Below are positions 1 to 8,226 of a stretch of 18,162 nt of DNA, one piece after another. Under the pieces are notes generated by a model. The model was not told the origin of the DNA. It ran no database searches and saw only the letters and a list, made by a program, of their open reading frames with translations. Origin of the DNA: Longimicrobiales bacterium (GTDB taxonomy: Bacteria > Gemmatimonadota > Gemmatimonadetes > Longimicrobiales > Gaopeijiaceae); the NCBI GenBank assembly GCA_022428035.1, contig JAKMDG010000403.1, forward strand, positions 1 to 18,162. The letters run 5' to 3'. The position numbers and the translations under genes are program-made. The stretch's first letter is position 1. The number at the start of each line of letters is the position of its first letter.

Positions 1-374
1 ATGATGTACTGTCCGCCGTTCCGTAGCAGGAAGTAGGTGTACTCCTGATTCGGACCCTCGAGATCACGGCCGCCGAGGAAGACTCCGAATGCTTCCCGCC
101 GCTGACCCGGATCGAAGAGGAAGACCTCCATCTCCAGCCGAAAGTCGCCTGAGGCGGCGTTGTCCGGATGATAGAAGATCCCTGCTGGCCCTGACGTAAC
201 ATGCCATCCGGGGGGCATCCCGACGAACATTTCGAGGTCCGCTTCAGAGGCACTCGGGTCGTCGAAGCGGGTCATCCATCCTTCGGGTCGTTCGAGGTCC
301 TGTGCGCCGACGACCTGGGCGCCCGTAAGGACAGACAGAACAGTAACGAGCGGTAGGGATGTCCGACGTAGCAT
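1..374 (-). CDS. Exported protein of unknown function, N-terminal part (cut by window edge)
   Basis: About 124 residues are visible, and the C-terminus lies beyond position 1. The ATG at 374 is preceded by AGGAG about seven bases upstream, a good ribosome site. Residues 1-24 form a signal peptide (basic MLRRT start, hydrophobic core, then VVGA followed by Gln). The mature part reads as a beta-rich domain with phrases such as GWHVTSGPAGIFYHP and a later FGVFLGG. This resembles the jelly-roll (LamG/DUF1080-like) proteins common in sugar-degrading bacteria, but I cannot assign a family firmly. It would act outside the cytoplasmic membrane. It is divergent from the operon that starts near 600, with about 225-265 bp between them. 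No function is proposed. Confidence 0.75.
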   Translation of the reverse strand, partial: MLRRTSLPLVTVLSVLTGAQVVGAQDLERPEGWMTRFDDPSASEADLEMFVGMPPGWHVTSGPAGIFYHPDNAASGDFRLEMEVFLFDPGQRREAFGVFLGGRDLEGPNQEYTYFLLRNGGQYI

Positions 375-639
375 CGAGATTCTCCTGACGGGAGGCGACT
401 ATGAGGCGAACGTCGGAGAAGGGGGCGGTAGTGTCAAATCGTGGTTGCGTAGCGAGGTTGGGAAACCCCGTCATGACCCATGACTCCGGAGGCCGACGGT
501 ACTCCGGGGTTCACCGAACGCCGGGCAGAGTTGCTGTGTTCGGCTCGCTCGCCGGATACGTTGAGTTCGCACGCCACGACCATCCACGGAGGACCCACTG
601 AAGATCGCGCATCGGGAGCCGGGCACGGCGCCAGCGCAG

Positions 640-1443
640 TTGACCACCGTGTCGTACTCGGCCGGCGTGGAGGGCGGGTTTCCGTTCTCCGTTCCAGCCC
701 TGTCTTCCCTTCGGGAGCTCGACCTGGATGCCCCCGTCAGTATCCTGGTTGGTGAGAACGGGACCGGGAAGTCCACCTTGCTGGAGGCACTGGCCATTAC
801 CTGCGAGCTGCCCGCGGTGGGTTCGGCGCGCCCTGCAACGGACCCGACACTCGGGCCTCAGCGCCGGCTTGCACGCCGACTTCAGCTCACGTGGCGCACA
901 CGTAGTCATCGCGGCTTCTTCCTCAGAGCTGAGGATTTTTTTGGCTTTCAGAAGGGACTTGTCGCGCAACGCGCAGAGCATGAAGCCGAGATCGAACGCA
1001 TCGACACGGAGCTCGCGCAATCGTCCGAATACGCGCGACGCCTCGCCAGGGGGCCGCACCGCGCCTCCATCGGTGAGATCGAGAACCGTTACGGACGGGA
1101 CCCTGACGCACGTTCGCTCGGCGAGGCGTTTCTCCATCTGTTCCAGCAGCGGCTGGCCCCGAACGGACTTTTTCTGCTGGACGAGCCCGAGGCCGCACTG
1201 TCGCCGCAAAGCCAGCTCGGCTTCGTCGCCATGATCCGGCAAGCCGTCGAGCGAGGCAGTCAGTTCGTGATCGCCACTCACTCGCCGATTTTGATGGCGA
1301 TTCCCGACTCGCGGATCTACTCATTCGACGAGGGCAAGGTCGCGCCAGTGACGTATGATGAGCTGCCGTCCGTAACGCTCATGAGAGACTTCCTGCAGGC
1401 ACCCGAACGGTATCTGCGCATGATTTGGGAGGGTGAGTTATGA
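640..1443 (+). CDS. COG3910-type predicted ATPase (ABC/SMC-like P-loop protein)
   Basis: Soluble 267-residue P-loop ATPase. From the TTG at 640, Walker A GENGTGKST is at residues 38-46, the Walker B run with DEPEAALSP is near 178-188 (D181, E182), and a switch histidine lies in ATHSP (H214). A degenerate ABC signature, SLGEA, sits at 159-163, where relatives carry an SHGES-like sequence. The FFLRAE phrase and the C-terminal RDFLQAPERYLR are typical of COG3910 single-domain ATPases, whose substrates are unknown. A charged, coiled-coil-like stretch (about 108-150) looks like an insertion. The start is uncertain. No ATG fits and TTG 640 lacks a clear Shine-Dalgarno, whereas CTG 598 in the same frame has GGAGG five bases upstream. 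The stop overlaps the next gene by ATGA, so the two are probably translationally coupled. Confidence 0.85.
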   Translation: MTTVSYSAGVEGGFPFSVPALSSLRELDLDAPVSILVGENGTGKSTLLEALAITCELPAVGSARPATDPTLGPQRRLARRLQLTWRTRSHRGFFLRAEDFFGFQKGLVAQRAEHEAEIERIDTELAQSSEYARRLARGPHRASIGEIENRYGRDPDARSLGEAFLHLFQQRLAPNGLFLLDEPEAALSPQSQLGFVAMIRQAVERGSQFVIATHSPILMAIPDSRIYSFDEGKVAPVTYDELPSVTLMRDFLQAPERYLRMIWEGEL

Positions 1444-2621
1444 GCGCCGACGGATCGAGTGACGCTCGGCGCCCAGCCGCAGGCTTTGAGGTCCTGGGGC
1501 ACTTCGAGCGGTTCAGTCAGAAGAACGACATCTACTCGAGAGCCTTCTGGGACCCGGAGGTACGGTCCGACCGTACCGACCGATTCTTTGAGACGTATCG
1601 GACCCCGCTGAAGAAGTGGAAGAAGGCGCAGGGGTTTCGACAGAAGGACTACGCCCTGCGAAACGCCTCGTGGCATCTGCCGGACATCTTTGCCGAGTTG
1701 AAGGAAGACGAGAACCGGCGCGAGGGCTTCCTCGATCCCTTTACTGTCCACCGGGAGGGTCCGGAGGAACGTGTCCCGGTCGATTCTCCCGGCGAGATGA
1801 GTCGGGAGATCAAGCACGTGGGACGGGTCTTCGGTGCCGACCTTGTCGGGATCACCGAGTATGACGAGCGCTGGGTGTACTCGCACGCGTATTCACGGCT
1901 CGGAGAGACAGCGAAGCCTCAGGAACTTCCGACTGACCTGCCGAACGTGATCGTGATCGCGCAGCAGATGGATCGGGAACTCATCGAGACTGTGCCCTCC
2001 GCGCTCAGCGGGACCGCCACAGGTGTCGGATATTCGCACGACACTCTCGTGCTGCTTGGCCTCGCACAGTACGTGCGGAATCTCGGGTACCGCGCGGTCG
2101 CGACGATGAATGATACGGCCCTGGCGATTCCTCTGGCGCTGCAAGCCGGACTGGGTGAGTACGGTCGGCATGGCCTGCTGATCACCGAAGAGTTCGGTCC
2201 GCGCGTGAGGATCGGGAAGATCTTTACTGACTTGCCGCTCGAGCCCGACAGGCCGAAAGCGTTCGGTGTGAATGAGTTCTGCAAGATCTGCCGGCGCTGC
2301 TCGGACGCATGTCCCGTGAATGCGATTCCGACGGGCCCACCGACCGACGAGGTCTACAACCGCTCGAATATCGTCGGGGTCAAGAAGTGGACCGTCGATG
2401 CGGAGCCGTGCTTCCGATTCTGGTCCAATCAGAACTCCGATTGCTCGATCTGCGTTCGGGTCTGTCCGTACAATCGGGACTTCTCGAAGCCCATCGCGCG
2501 TGCCTGGCGTTGGCTGGCTGGTACACGGCTTCGCCGGCTGGCTCTCTGGCTGGCTGATCGGTTCGCGCCCGGTGGACGGGTCGATCCAGGTGACTGGTGG
2601 GCGTCAGGAAGAGCTCTATGA
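1440..2621 (+). CDS. Reductive-dehalogenase-like corrinoid/iron-sulfur protein, cytoplasmic type
   Basis: A 393-residue protein of the RdhA superfamily. The central part has the family signature: a YSHDT-type start, then IPLALQAGLGEYGRHGLLI, EFGPRVRIGKIFTDLPLE and a cysteine pair region. Cluster 1 is C281-C284-C287-C291-Pro. Cluster 2 is C324, then C335-C338-C342-Pro, a 10-residue gap matching the long first spacer of RdhA rather than a plain ferredoxin. The VKKW and CFRFW segments before cluster 2 and the WW near the C-terminus also fit. Known relatives bind a corrinoid and two 4Fe-4S clusters and remove halogen from organic substrates; others in the superfamily reduce epoxyqueuosine. There is no twin-arginine signal and no RdhB membrane anchor nearby, so I infer a cytoplasmic, non-respiratory enzyme. 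GGGAGGG six bases before ATG 1440 supports the start. ATGA overlaps link it to both neighbours. The substrate is unknown. Confidence 0.85.
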   Translation: MSADGSSDARRPAAGFEVLGHFERFSQKNDIYSRAFWDPEVRSDRTDRFFETYRTPLKKWKKAQGFRQKDYALRNASWHLPDIFAELKEDENRREGFLDPFTVHREGPEERVPVDSPGEMSREIKHVGRVFGADLVGITEYDERWVYSHAYSRLGETAKPQELPTDLPNVIVIAQQMDRELIETVPSALSGTATGVGYSHDTLVLLGLAQYVRNLGYRAVATMNDTALAIPLALQAGLGEYGRHGLLITEEFGPRVRIGKIFTDLPLEPDRPKAFGVNEFCKICRRCSDACPVNAIPTGPPTDEVYNRSNIVGVKKWTVDAEPCFRFWSNQNSDCSICVRVCPYNRDFSKPIARAWRWLAGTRLRRLALWLADRFAPGGRVDPGDWWASGRAL

Positions 2622-4861
2622 CCCCTGAAATGTCAGCCAGCAGCAACCCCGCCGAGGCGACGCAGGGTCACGGGTTCGGCACGGCGCCGGTATTTCTCGC
2701 CAGTGTCAGCACGATTCTTGGCGCGGTCATGTTTCTGCGCTTCGGGTACGCTGTCGGCCACACGGGACTCGTCGGCGCAATCCTGATCATCCTGCTCGGC
2801 CACCTGGTCACGATTCCGACTGCGCTCGCCATCGCCGAGATCGCGACGAACCGTCGCGTGGAGGGTGGCGGTGAGTACTTCATCATCTCGCGTTCGTTTG
2901 GCATCACCATCGGTGGAGCCATTGGTATCAGCCTCTACATGTCGCAAGCGATCTCCGTCGCCTTCTACATGATCGCGTTCGCTGAGTCGTTCCAGCCCCT
3001 CGCCGGGTTGTTCGAGGAAACATTCGGAACCCCGTTCGATCCTAGATATGTCTCGTTGCCGGCGACGCTGTTGCTCGTGGGCATCGTGTTGAGAAAGGGT
3101 GCCGATCTCGGCGTCAAAGCGCTCTGGGTCGTGGCCGGTGTGCTCGGGCTCTCACTTGCCATGTTCTTTGCCGGGTCGAGTCCGGAGGCGATCCGCCCGG
3201 ACTCCATTGGGGTTCTCACGGACCTGAGCGATCCGGACTCGTTCATGCTCGTCTTCGCTATTGTCTTCCCTGCGTTCACCGGAATGACGGCTGGCGTAGG
3301 GCTCTCGGGTGATCTTGCCGAACCACGAAAGTCCATCCCTCTGGGGATCATGATGGCGACGGTAAGCGGGATGTTCGTCTACGTCCTGGTCGTGCTCAAG
3401 CTCGCGTCTTCGGTGACGTCCAATGAGCTCGCGGCCAACTACCTCATCATGAGTGAGATCGCGGTCTGGGGTCCGATCATTCCGATCGGTCTGGCGTGCG
3501 CTACGATCTCTTCGGCAATCGGTTCGATTCTGGTGGCCCCGCGCCCGCTGCAGGCGCTCGGTGGTGACGCGGTCATTCCGCGGCCCCGGATGAACGCGTT
3601 CGTAGCCGAGGGAACCGGGAAGGCGAACGAGCCCCGGAATGCAACACTGGTGACGTCGGCGATCGCCGTCGTGTTTGTCTTACTGGGCAACGTAGACATC
3701 GTCGCACGGATCGTGTCGATGTTCTTCATGGTGACCTATGGAGCACTGTGTGCGATCTCCTTCCTGGAGCACTTCGCCGCGCGGCCATCGTACCGACCCA
3801 GTTTCCGTTCGAAGTGGTATGTGAGTCTGGTCGGAGCGGTGATGTGCCTCGTGCTCATGCTGCAGATGGATCTGCTTTTCGCTACGGGTGCGATCGCGCT
3901 CATGGCTCTGCTGTACGGGGTCATCCGCCGCGGACGTCGAGGCCACGATGACCTTGCGCAGATCTTTCAGGGTGTGATGACTCAGTTGACCCGGCACATG
4001 CAGATCCGCCTGCAAAAGATGCCGCCCGACGATTGGCGCCCCAGTGTCATCTCGATCTCCGCACGGACCTTCGATCGGTCTGCGCCACTCCAGTTCTTGG
4101 AATGGCTCTGCCACCGGTATGGATTCGGGACGTATTTTCACCACATCGAGGGACGGCTCGACAAGGAAAATTACGAGGCGAGTCAGGAGGTCCGTGATCG
4201 GTTGATCCATGAGATGCACGAGCGAAAAGGTGCCATTTACATGGATGCCGTGATCAGTCCGTCGATGACGTCGGCGCTCGGACAAGGACTCCAGATGCCA
4301 GGTATCTCGGGCATGGAGAACAACGCGCTCCTCCTCGAGTTCGGCCGACACGACGCCCCGGAGGTGCTCGATGAGGTCGTAGATGGGATGCTTATGGCGG
4401 GGGTGCCGCATATGGACCGCCTCGTGCTGCGGCACGGCGACAACTTCTTCGGTACCCGGAAGAGCATCCATGTCTGGCTTACGTGGCACGACGCTCGAAA
4501 CGCGAATCTGATGATCCTGCTCTCCTACATTCTGCTCGGTCACAAGGACTGGGAGGGGGCAGAGGTCAGCTTGTTCGCTGCGTATCCGCGCAGCGAAGTC
4601 AAGGAGCGCCGCGAAGAGATCCATCAGATGATCTCGGAAGGGCGCCTGTTGATCAGCGAGAAGAATGTGCTTGTGATCCCGACCGACGACTCGATCGACT
4701 TCGAACGTCTCGTTGAGGCTCGTTCGTCCGGTGCGGACCTGGTGATGGTAGGATTTTCGGATCATCGACTGAGTCAGAGGCGCGGCGACATCTTCCTTCG
4801 GTTCCCGGAGCTACGCGACGTGCTATTCGTCTCCGCCCAGGAGACCATTTTCATCGACTGA
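2618..4861 (+). CDS. SLC12-like cation-chloride cotransporter family protein
   Basis: A 747-residue inner-membrane transporter of the APC superfamily. About 12 hydrophobic helices fill residues 20-435, followed by a soluble C-terminal domain of about 300 residues. The family is shown by FLRFGYAVGHTG in helix 1, EGGGEYFIISRSFG in the helix 2-3 region, and FPAFTGMTAGVGLSGDL with the following Glu-Pro-Arg-Lys-Ser-Ile-Pro near residues 210-240. These match the SLC12 (NKCC/KCC) consensus rather than ordinary amino-acid permeases. SLC12 proteins couple chloride movement to sodium and/or potassium. The C-terminal domain ends in a universal-stress-like fold, as in eukaryotic members. ATG 2618 is chosen over upstream GTG 2597 because AGGAAG precedes it and it forms an ATGA overlap with the dehalogenase-like gene. 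Transport direction and ions cannot be read from sequence. The 3' end overlaps the convergent VanZ-like gene by 11 bp. Confidence 0.88.
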   Translation: MTPEMSASSNPAEATQGHGFGTAPVFLASVSTILGAVMFLRFGYAVGHTGLVGAILIILLGHLVTIPTALAIAEIATNRRVEGGGEYFIISRSFGITIGGAIGISLYMSQAISVAFYMIAFAESFQPLAGLFEETFGTPFDPRYVSLPATLLLVGIVLRKGADLGVKALWVVAGVLGLSLAMFFAGSSPEAIRPDSIGVLTDLSDPDSFMLVFAIVFPAFTGMTAGVGLSGDLAEPRKSIPLGIMMATVSGMFVYVLVVLKLASSVTSNELAANYLIMSEIAVWGPIIPIGLACATISSAIGSILVAPRPLQALGGDAVIPRPRMNAFVAEGTGKANEPRNATLVTSAIAVVFVLLGNVDIVARIVSMFFMVTYGALCAISFLEHFAARPSYRPSFRSKWYVSLVGAVMCLVLMLQMDLLFATGAIALMALLYGVIRRGRRGHDDLAQIFQGVMTQLTRHMQIRLQKMPPDDWRPSVISISARTFDRSAPLQFLEWLCHRYGFGTYFHHIEGRLDKENYEASQEVRDRLIHEMHERKGAIYMDAVISPSMTSALGQGLQMPGISGMENNALLLEFGRHDAPEVLDEVVDGMLMAGVPHMDRLVLRHGDNFFGTRKSIHVWLTWHDARNANLMILLSYILLGHKDWEGAEVSLFAAYPRSEVKERREEIHQMISEGRLLISEKNVLVIPTDDSIDFERLVEARSSGADLVMVGFSDHRLSQRRGDIFLRFPELRDVLFVSAQETIFID

Positions 4862-5513
4862 GGCGGCGGTCGCGCACGAGGCGTCTGGCAGTCCCCATGA
4901 CGGAGACCGACGTCAGGGCCATCGTTGCGGCAATCGAGTTGAAGAGTATGTCGCGCGGGTCGAAGGCTCGGTTGGGTACCAGCATCTGCAGCGCTTCGTC
5001 GAGGATCCCGAGTGCGACGGCCAGGAGCAGGGCGAGCGCCCACGGCCGAGGAGTTCGGCGGCCAGCTCGGAGTCGCTCGGTCAGTGCCTCGTACGCGAGC
5101 AACGCGACCAGGCCGTACTCGAACAGGTGTGTCCGCTCTTCGGGGGACAGCCCCGTGCGGACGAGCACCATCAGGTATGCCGCCAAGATCGTAACCGCGG
5201 CGACGATCTCGAGTAGTTCCGGTCTGCGTCGGGTCCAGAGGAGGACGCCAGCGACTCCGGCCAGCACGAGCCCTGTCGTAGACACGGGGCCCAGAAGCCC
5301 TCGAGTGCGCAGCGCAGTGGCAAGCACCTGAGCCGGACCCAGTGTTGACCAGATCGCCATCTGGACCAGGCCCAGTGCGAACCAGAGTTGAGCCTCGCGG
5401 TTGGGGCGTGTGCCTGAGACAGGTCCGTCAGCGAGCAGCCAGGGCACGCCGATCATGACGACGACCAGCAGGCTGATCATCAGGCCTGCCACGACGCTCT
5501 CGCCTCCCGTCAC
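4851..5513 (-). CDS. VanZ-like membrane protein
   Basis: A 220-residue membrane protein with about six hydrophobic segments. The C-terminal half has the VanZ-like hallmarks: a HLFEYGLVALLAYEAL helix, then GILDEALQMLVPNRAFDPRD with its acidic and Pro-Asn-Arg loop, followed by a last helix. VanZ itself gives low-level teicoplanin resistance, but most VanZ-like proteins have no known job, so resistance should not be assumed. GTG 5513 is chosen because it overlaps the stop of the upstream glutamate-synthase-domain gene as GTGA, with GGAG just upstream at short spacing. A GTG at 5492 preceded by GGGAGG is an alternative. The last 11 bp overlap the end of the convergent transporter gene. Confidence 0.8.
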   Translation of the reverse strand: MTGGESVVAGLMISLLVVVMIGVPWLLADGPVSGTRPNREAQLWFALGLVQMAIWSTLGPAQVLATALRTRGLLGPVSTTGLVLAGVAGVLLWTRRRPELLEIVAAVTILAAYLMVLVRTGLSPEERTHLFEYGLVALLAYEALTERLRAGRRTPRPWALALLLAVALGILDEALQMLVPNRAFDPRDILFNSIAATMALTSVSVMGTARRLVRDRRLSR

Positions 5514-7018
5514 GCGCTCCGCATGGCCTGCAGCACAGCTGCAGCGTCGGTCTCCGATGGTAGTTCCCAACCGTCCTCATATCCGAAGACATCAAGCAGG
5601 GGACGGCTACCGTAGTGGCCATCCAGCACCTCCATGTGCTTGGCTGTAAGGAGTCCCGGGTGCTCCACGCCACACGCGTGACTCAGGCGGGTCAACTCCT
5701 TCCTGAGTGTGATGATGTAGTTCGCCAGGCGGTCGGCTTTACTCGTCGCGTCCAGGCCGCGGACCAGCCAGGGGTTTTGCGTGGCTACGCCGGTCGGGCA
5801 GTGACCTGTGTGGCAGCGCTGAGCCTGAATGCACCCGATGGCCAGCATCGCTTCACGACCGACTGCGACCAGATCCGCTCCCAGGCAGAAGGACATCAGC
5901 GCCGTCTCCGGGAAGCCCAACTTGCCGGCCCCCACCCACACGACGTCCTGGTGCACGTCCCGCTCGGCGAAGACGGCGTAGGCGCGACTGAAGCCCACCT
6001 TGAACGGCAGCGCGACGTGGTCAGAGAACGCGAATGGCGCTGCGCCGGTGCCCCCCTCTCCGCCGTCGATAGCGATGTAGTCGACGCCCCGGTCCTCCGA
6101 AGCCATCAGATCGGCCAGGTCCTTCCAGAACCCGAGAAGCCCGATCGCGGACTTGATCCCGACTGGAAGCCCGGTCGCGTCCGCCAGATCCTCCACAAAG
6201 TCGAGCATCTCATCGACGGAGGAGAAGGCCCTGTGTCCGGCGGGACTGATCACGGTCTCACCCATGGGTACGCCACGAATTTTCGAGATCTCGGCTGTGA
6301 CCTTCTCACCGGGCAGCACGCCACCGAGACCGGGTTTGGCACCCTGACTCAGCTTGATCTCGATCGCTCGGACAGGGTGTACTTCGACCTGTCTGATGCA
6401 TTCCTCACGATCGAACGTGCCGTCCGGTGCCCGAGCACCAAAGTAGCCGGTGCCCAGCTGCCAGATGAGGTCGCCTCCGTGAAGGTGGTGCGGCGAGATC
6501 CCTCCTTCGCCGGTGTTGTGAAGGCAGCCTGCAGTCGCAGATCCTCGGTTGAGCGCCTCGACCGCTGCTGAGGACAGCGAGCCGAAGCTCATCCCACTGA
6601 TGTTCACAACGGAGGCGGGACGGAACGCGTGCCGACGACCACGGTGGCCGCCCAGTACCTTGGCGCACGGAAGTGAGAAGGTGTCGTCGTGGTGACGATC
6701 GTCGGCACGGCCAAGTGTGTCGTGCTTGATGATCAGGTAATTGGGCGAGCGCTCCTGATCATTGTCGGTCCCAAATCCAGTGTAGTTGTTCTGCTTCTTG
6801 GCCGAGGCGTAGACCCAGGTTCTCTGATCACGCGAAAAGGGTAGCTCCTCGTTGTCCGAGGTCACGATGTACTGTCTCAGCTCGGGACCGACGGTCTCGA
6901 GCATGTACCGGAAATGCCCAATGATCGGAAAATTACGGAGGATGGCATGCTTCTTCTGCGTCAGGTCGTAGATCGAGACGAGCAGCAGAAATCCCGCGAG
7001 TACATAGATCCAGATCAC
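5510..7018 (-). CDS. Membrane-anchored FMN-binding glutamate synthase-domain protein
   Basis: A 502-residue protein. Residues 1-20 form one N-terminal membrane helix, and the rest is the FMN-binding synthase barrel of glutamate synthase (GltB central domain). Visible family features are MSFGSLSSAA, EGGISPHHL, IKLSQGAKPGLGG, a YIAIDGGEGGTGAAP stretch, and a 3Fe-4S cysteine set C396-x5-C402-x4-C407 followed by PTG. The class II glutamine amidotransferase domain and the C-terminal GXGXG domain of full-length GltB are absent, as in many stand-alone relatives whose true substrate is unproven. It may oxidise or transfer electrons at the membrane rather than make glutamate; that is inference. The start is GTG 7018 with AAGAGG five bases upstream. 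It is co-transcribed with the overlapping VanZ-like gene and divergent from the ChaN-like gene. Confidence 0.88.
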   Translation of the reverse strand: MIWIYVLAGFLLLVSIYDLTQKKHAILRNFPIIGHFRYMLETVGPELRQYIVTSDNEELPFSRDQRTWVYASAKKQNNYTGFGTDNDQERSPNYLIIKHDTLGRADDRHHDDTFSLPCAKVLGGHRGRRHAFRPASVVNISGMSFGSLSSAAVEALNRGSATAGCLHNTGEGGISPHHLHGGDLIWQLGTGYFGARAPDGTFDREECIRQVEVHPVRAIEIKLSQGAKPGLGGVLPGEKVTAEISKIRGVPMGETVISPAGHRAFSSVDEMLDFVEDLADATGLPVGIKSAIGLLGFWKDLADLMASEDRGVDYIAIDGGEGGTGAAPFAFSDHVALPFKVGFSRAYAVFAERDVHQDVVWVGAGKLGFPETALMSFCLGADLVAVGREAMLAIGCIQAQRCHTGHCPTGVATQNPWLVRGLDATSKADRLANYIITLRKELTRLSHACGVEHPGLLTAKHMEVLDGHYGSRPLLDVFGYEDGWELPSETDAAAVLQAMRSA

Positions 7019-7199
7019 TGGAGCCTCTTCTGAAGCAGAAAACGTGGAGGCGAAAGTACGCTGGTTGGCGCGGGAGCGTCGACCTTGGTGTACGCGCGAC
7101 CTAGCTTGCCCGGGTCACGGTCGTGTTTGTGTCAGTAGCGACCCGCGCTCGTACCCCACGCTCATGTCGCCCTCATTCCGCTGCGTGCACCAGCCTCTG

Positions 7200-8192
7200 A
7201 TGACTCGATCAATCGGCCTCTTCGTCACATTGGTGTTCGTCGCGGCTGCCTCTGTGAACGCTCAGGTGGAGGCTCCTCACGGGGCCACGTCCTCGATCGC
7301 TGATGGCGTCGACTATCGGGTCTACGACCGCAACGGACAGGTCACGACATTATCCGCGATCGTCGATGGCTCTCTTGGTGCCGAGGTCCTCCTCGTTGGT
7401 GAGGAGCACGACGATATGGTGGGCCACGCGTTTCAGACCGTCCTGCTGAACGAGGTCGTGCGCCGGATCGGATCGGGGTCCGGCGCAGGCCGAACTGTGG
7501 TTCTCTCACTCGAGATGTTCGAGCGTGACGTACAATACGTCGTGGACGAGTATCTGGCCGGCTTGATTACCGAGTCGCATTTCCTCCGGTCGTCGCGCCC
7601 CTGGGATGACTACGAGGGGCGATATCGCCCACTCGTCGAGCATGCTCGGGCGTTCGGTCTGCCGGTCATCGCCGCCAATGCGCCACGACGCTATGTGAAC
7701 CGGGTCACGAACGAGGGACCGGAATCTCTCGAGTCGCTGTCCGAGCAAGCCCTTAGGTACCTGCCGCCGCTTCCGTATCCGGGACCGTCCGACAGGTATC
7801 GTGCGCAGTGGGATGCGCTGATGACTGAGGCGATGCTGGGTATGCAGCAGGCCTCAGCCCGCGAGTCAGCCGCCACCCAGGCTCCGCGGGCTGAGCTCAA
7901 CCCGAACGCGATCTACTCGCAGGCCCTGTGGGACGCTGCGATGGGCCATGCGATCGCCAGGGCACTGGTCGCACATTTGGGAGGGTTCGTCGTCCACATG
8001 GCCGGCTCGTTCCACGTAGAAAAGGGAACGGGTATTCTCGAACGCATCGCCGACTACCGTCCGGGCACGCGCGTGAAGACGCTCGTCATGACCAAGGCCA
8101 ACGATATCGACGCGTGGTCAGAAGAGGACCACGCGCCGCTCGCCGACTTCGTCGTGTTGACCCGGAACCCGCCGGAAAGTGGAGGTAGCTGA
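7200..8192 (+). CDS. Exported ChaN/Tiki-type (haem-binding uptake) domain protein
   Basis: A 330-residue exported protein. The signal peptide spans residues 1-22 (MTRSIG start, hydrophobic core, SVNA then Gln). The PF04187 ChaN-like domain is shown by GEEHDD at residues 67-72 followed by a His and Gln seven to ten residues later, SLEMFERDVQ, the DYEGRYRPLVEHAR region, and AGSFHVEKGTGILERI near the C-terminus. ChaN homologues bind haem dimers, while other members of the EreA/ChaN/Tiki fold are metal-dependent hydrolases. The conserved Glu and His residues here would fit either. There is no lipobox, so it is probably periplasmic. ATG 7200 was chosen because it begins a clean signal peptide; in-frame ATG 7164 gives an atypical N-terminus. 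About 180 bp separate it from the divergent gene, and I found no convincing promoter there. Confidence 0.82.
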   Translation: MTRSIGLFVTLVFVAAASVNAQVEAPHGATSSIADGVDYRVYDRNGQVTTLSAIVDGSLGAEVLLVGEEHDDMVGHAFQTVLLNEVVRRIGSGSGAGRTVVLSLEMFERDVQYVVDEYLAGLITESHFLRSSRPWDDYEGRYRPLVEHARAFGLPVIAANAPRRYVNRVTNEGPESLESLSEQALRYLPPLPYPGPSDRYRAQWDALMTEAMLGMQQASARESAATQAPRAELNPNAIYSQALWDAAMGHAIARALVAHLGGFVVHMAGSFHVEKGTGILERIADYRPGTRVKTLVMTKANDIDAWSEEDHAPLADFVVLTRNPPESGGS

Positions 8193-8226
8193 CCGAGGGA
8201 TGTTGACGCCGGGTTCTGTCGGAGTG

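Noticed and set aside
511..1281. Minus-strand open frame (256 codons) opposite the COG3910-type ATPase
   Set aside because: The plus strand carries Walker A, Walker B and the switch His in order; the antisense frame has no motif or ribosome site.
1440..2621. Epoxyqueuosine reductase (QueG) as the identity of the iron-sulfur protein
   Set aside because: QueG has a different N-terminus and tighter cysteine spacing. The 10-residue gap before cluster 2 and the EFGPRVRIGKIFTDLPL core fit RdhA better.
3680..4765. Long minus-strand open frame (361 codons) inside the SLC12-like gene
   Set aside because: It lies wholly antisense to a gene with clear family motifs. Its translation is His/Arg/Asp-rich with no domain, as expected from codon-biased GC-rich DNA.
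4851..5513. Teicoplanin resistance through VanZ
   Set aside because: There are no vanHAX-type genes nearby; VanZ-like proteins are widespread and mostly of unknown role.
5615..6571. Plus-strand open frame (318 codons) opposite the glutamate-synthase-domain gene
   Set aside because: It is antisense to a well-supported FMN protein; the composition is that of a shadow frame.
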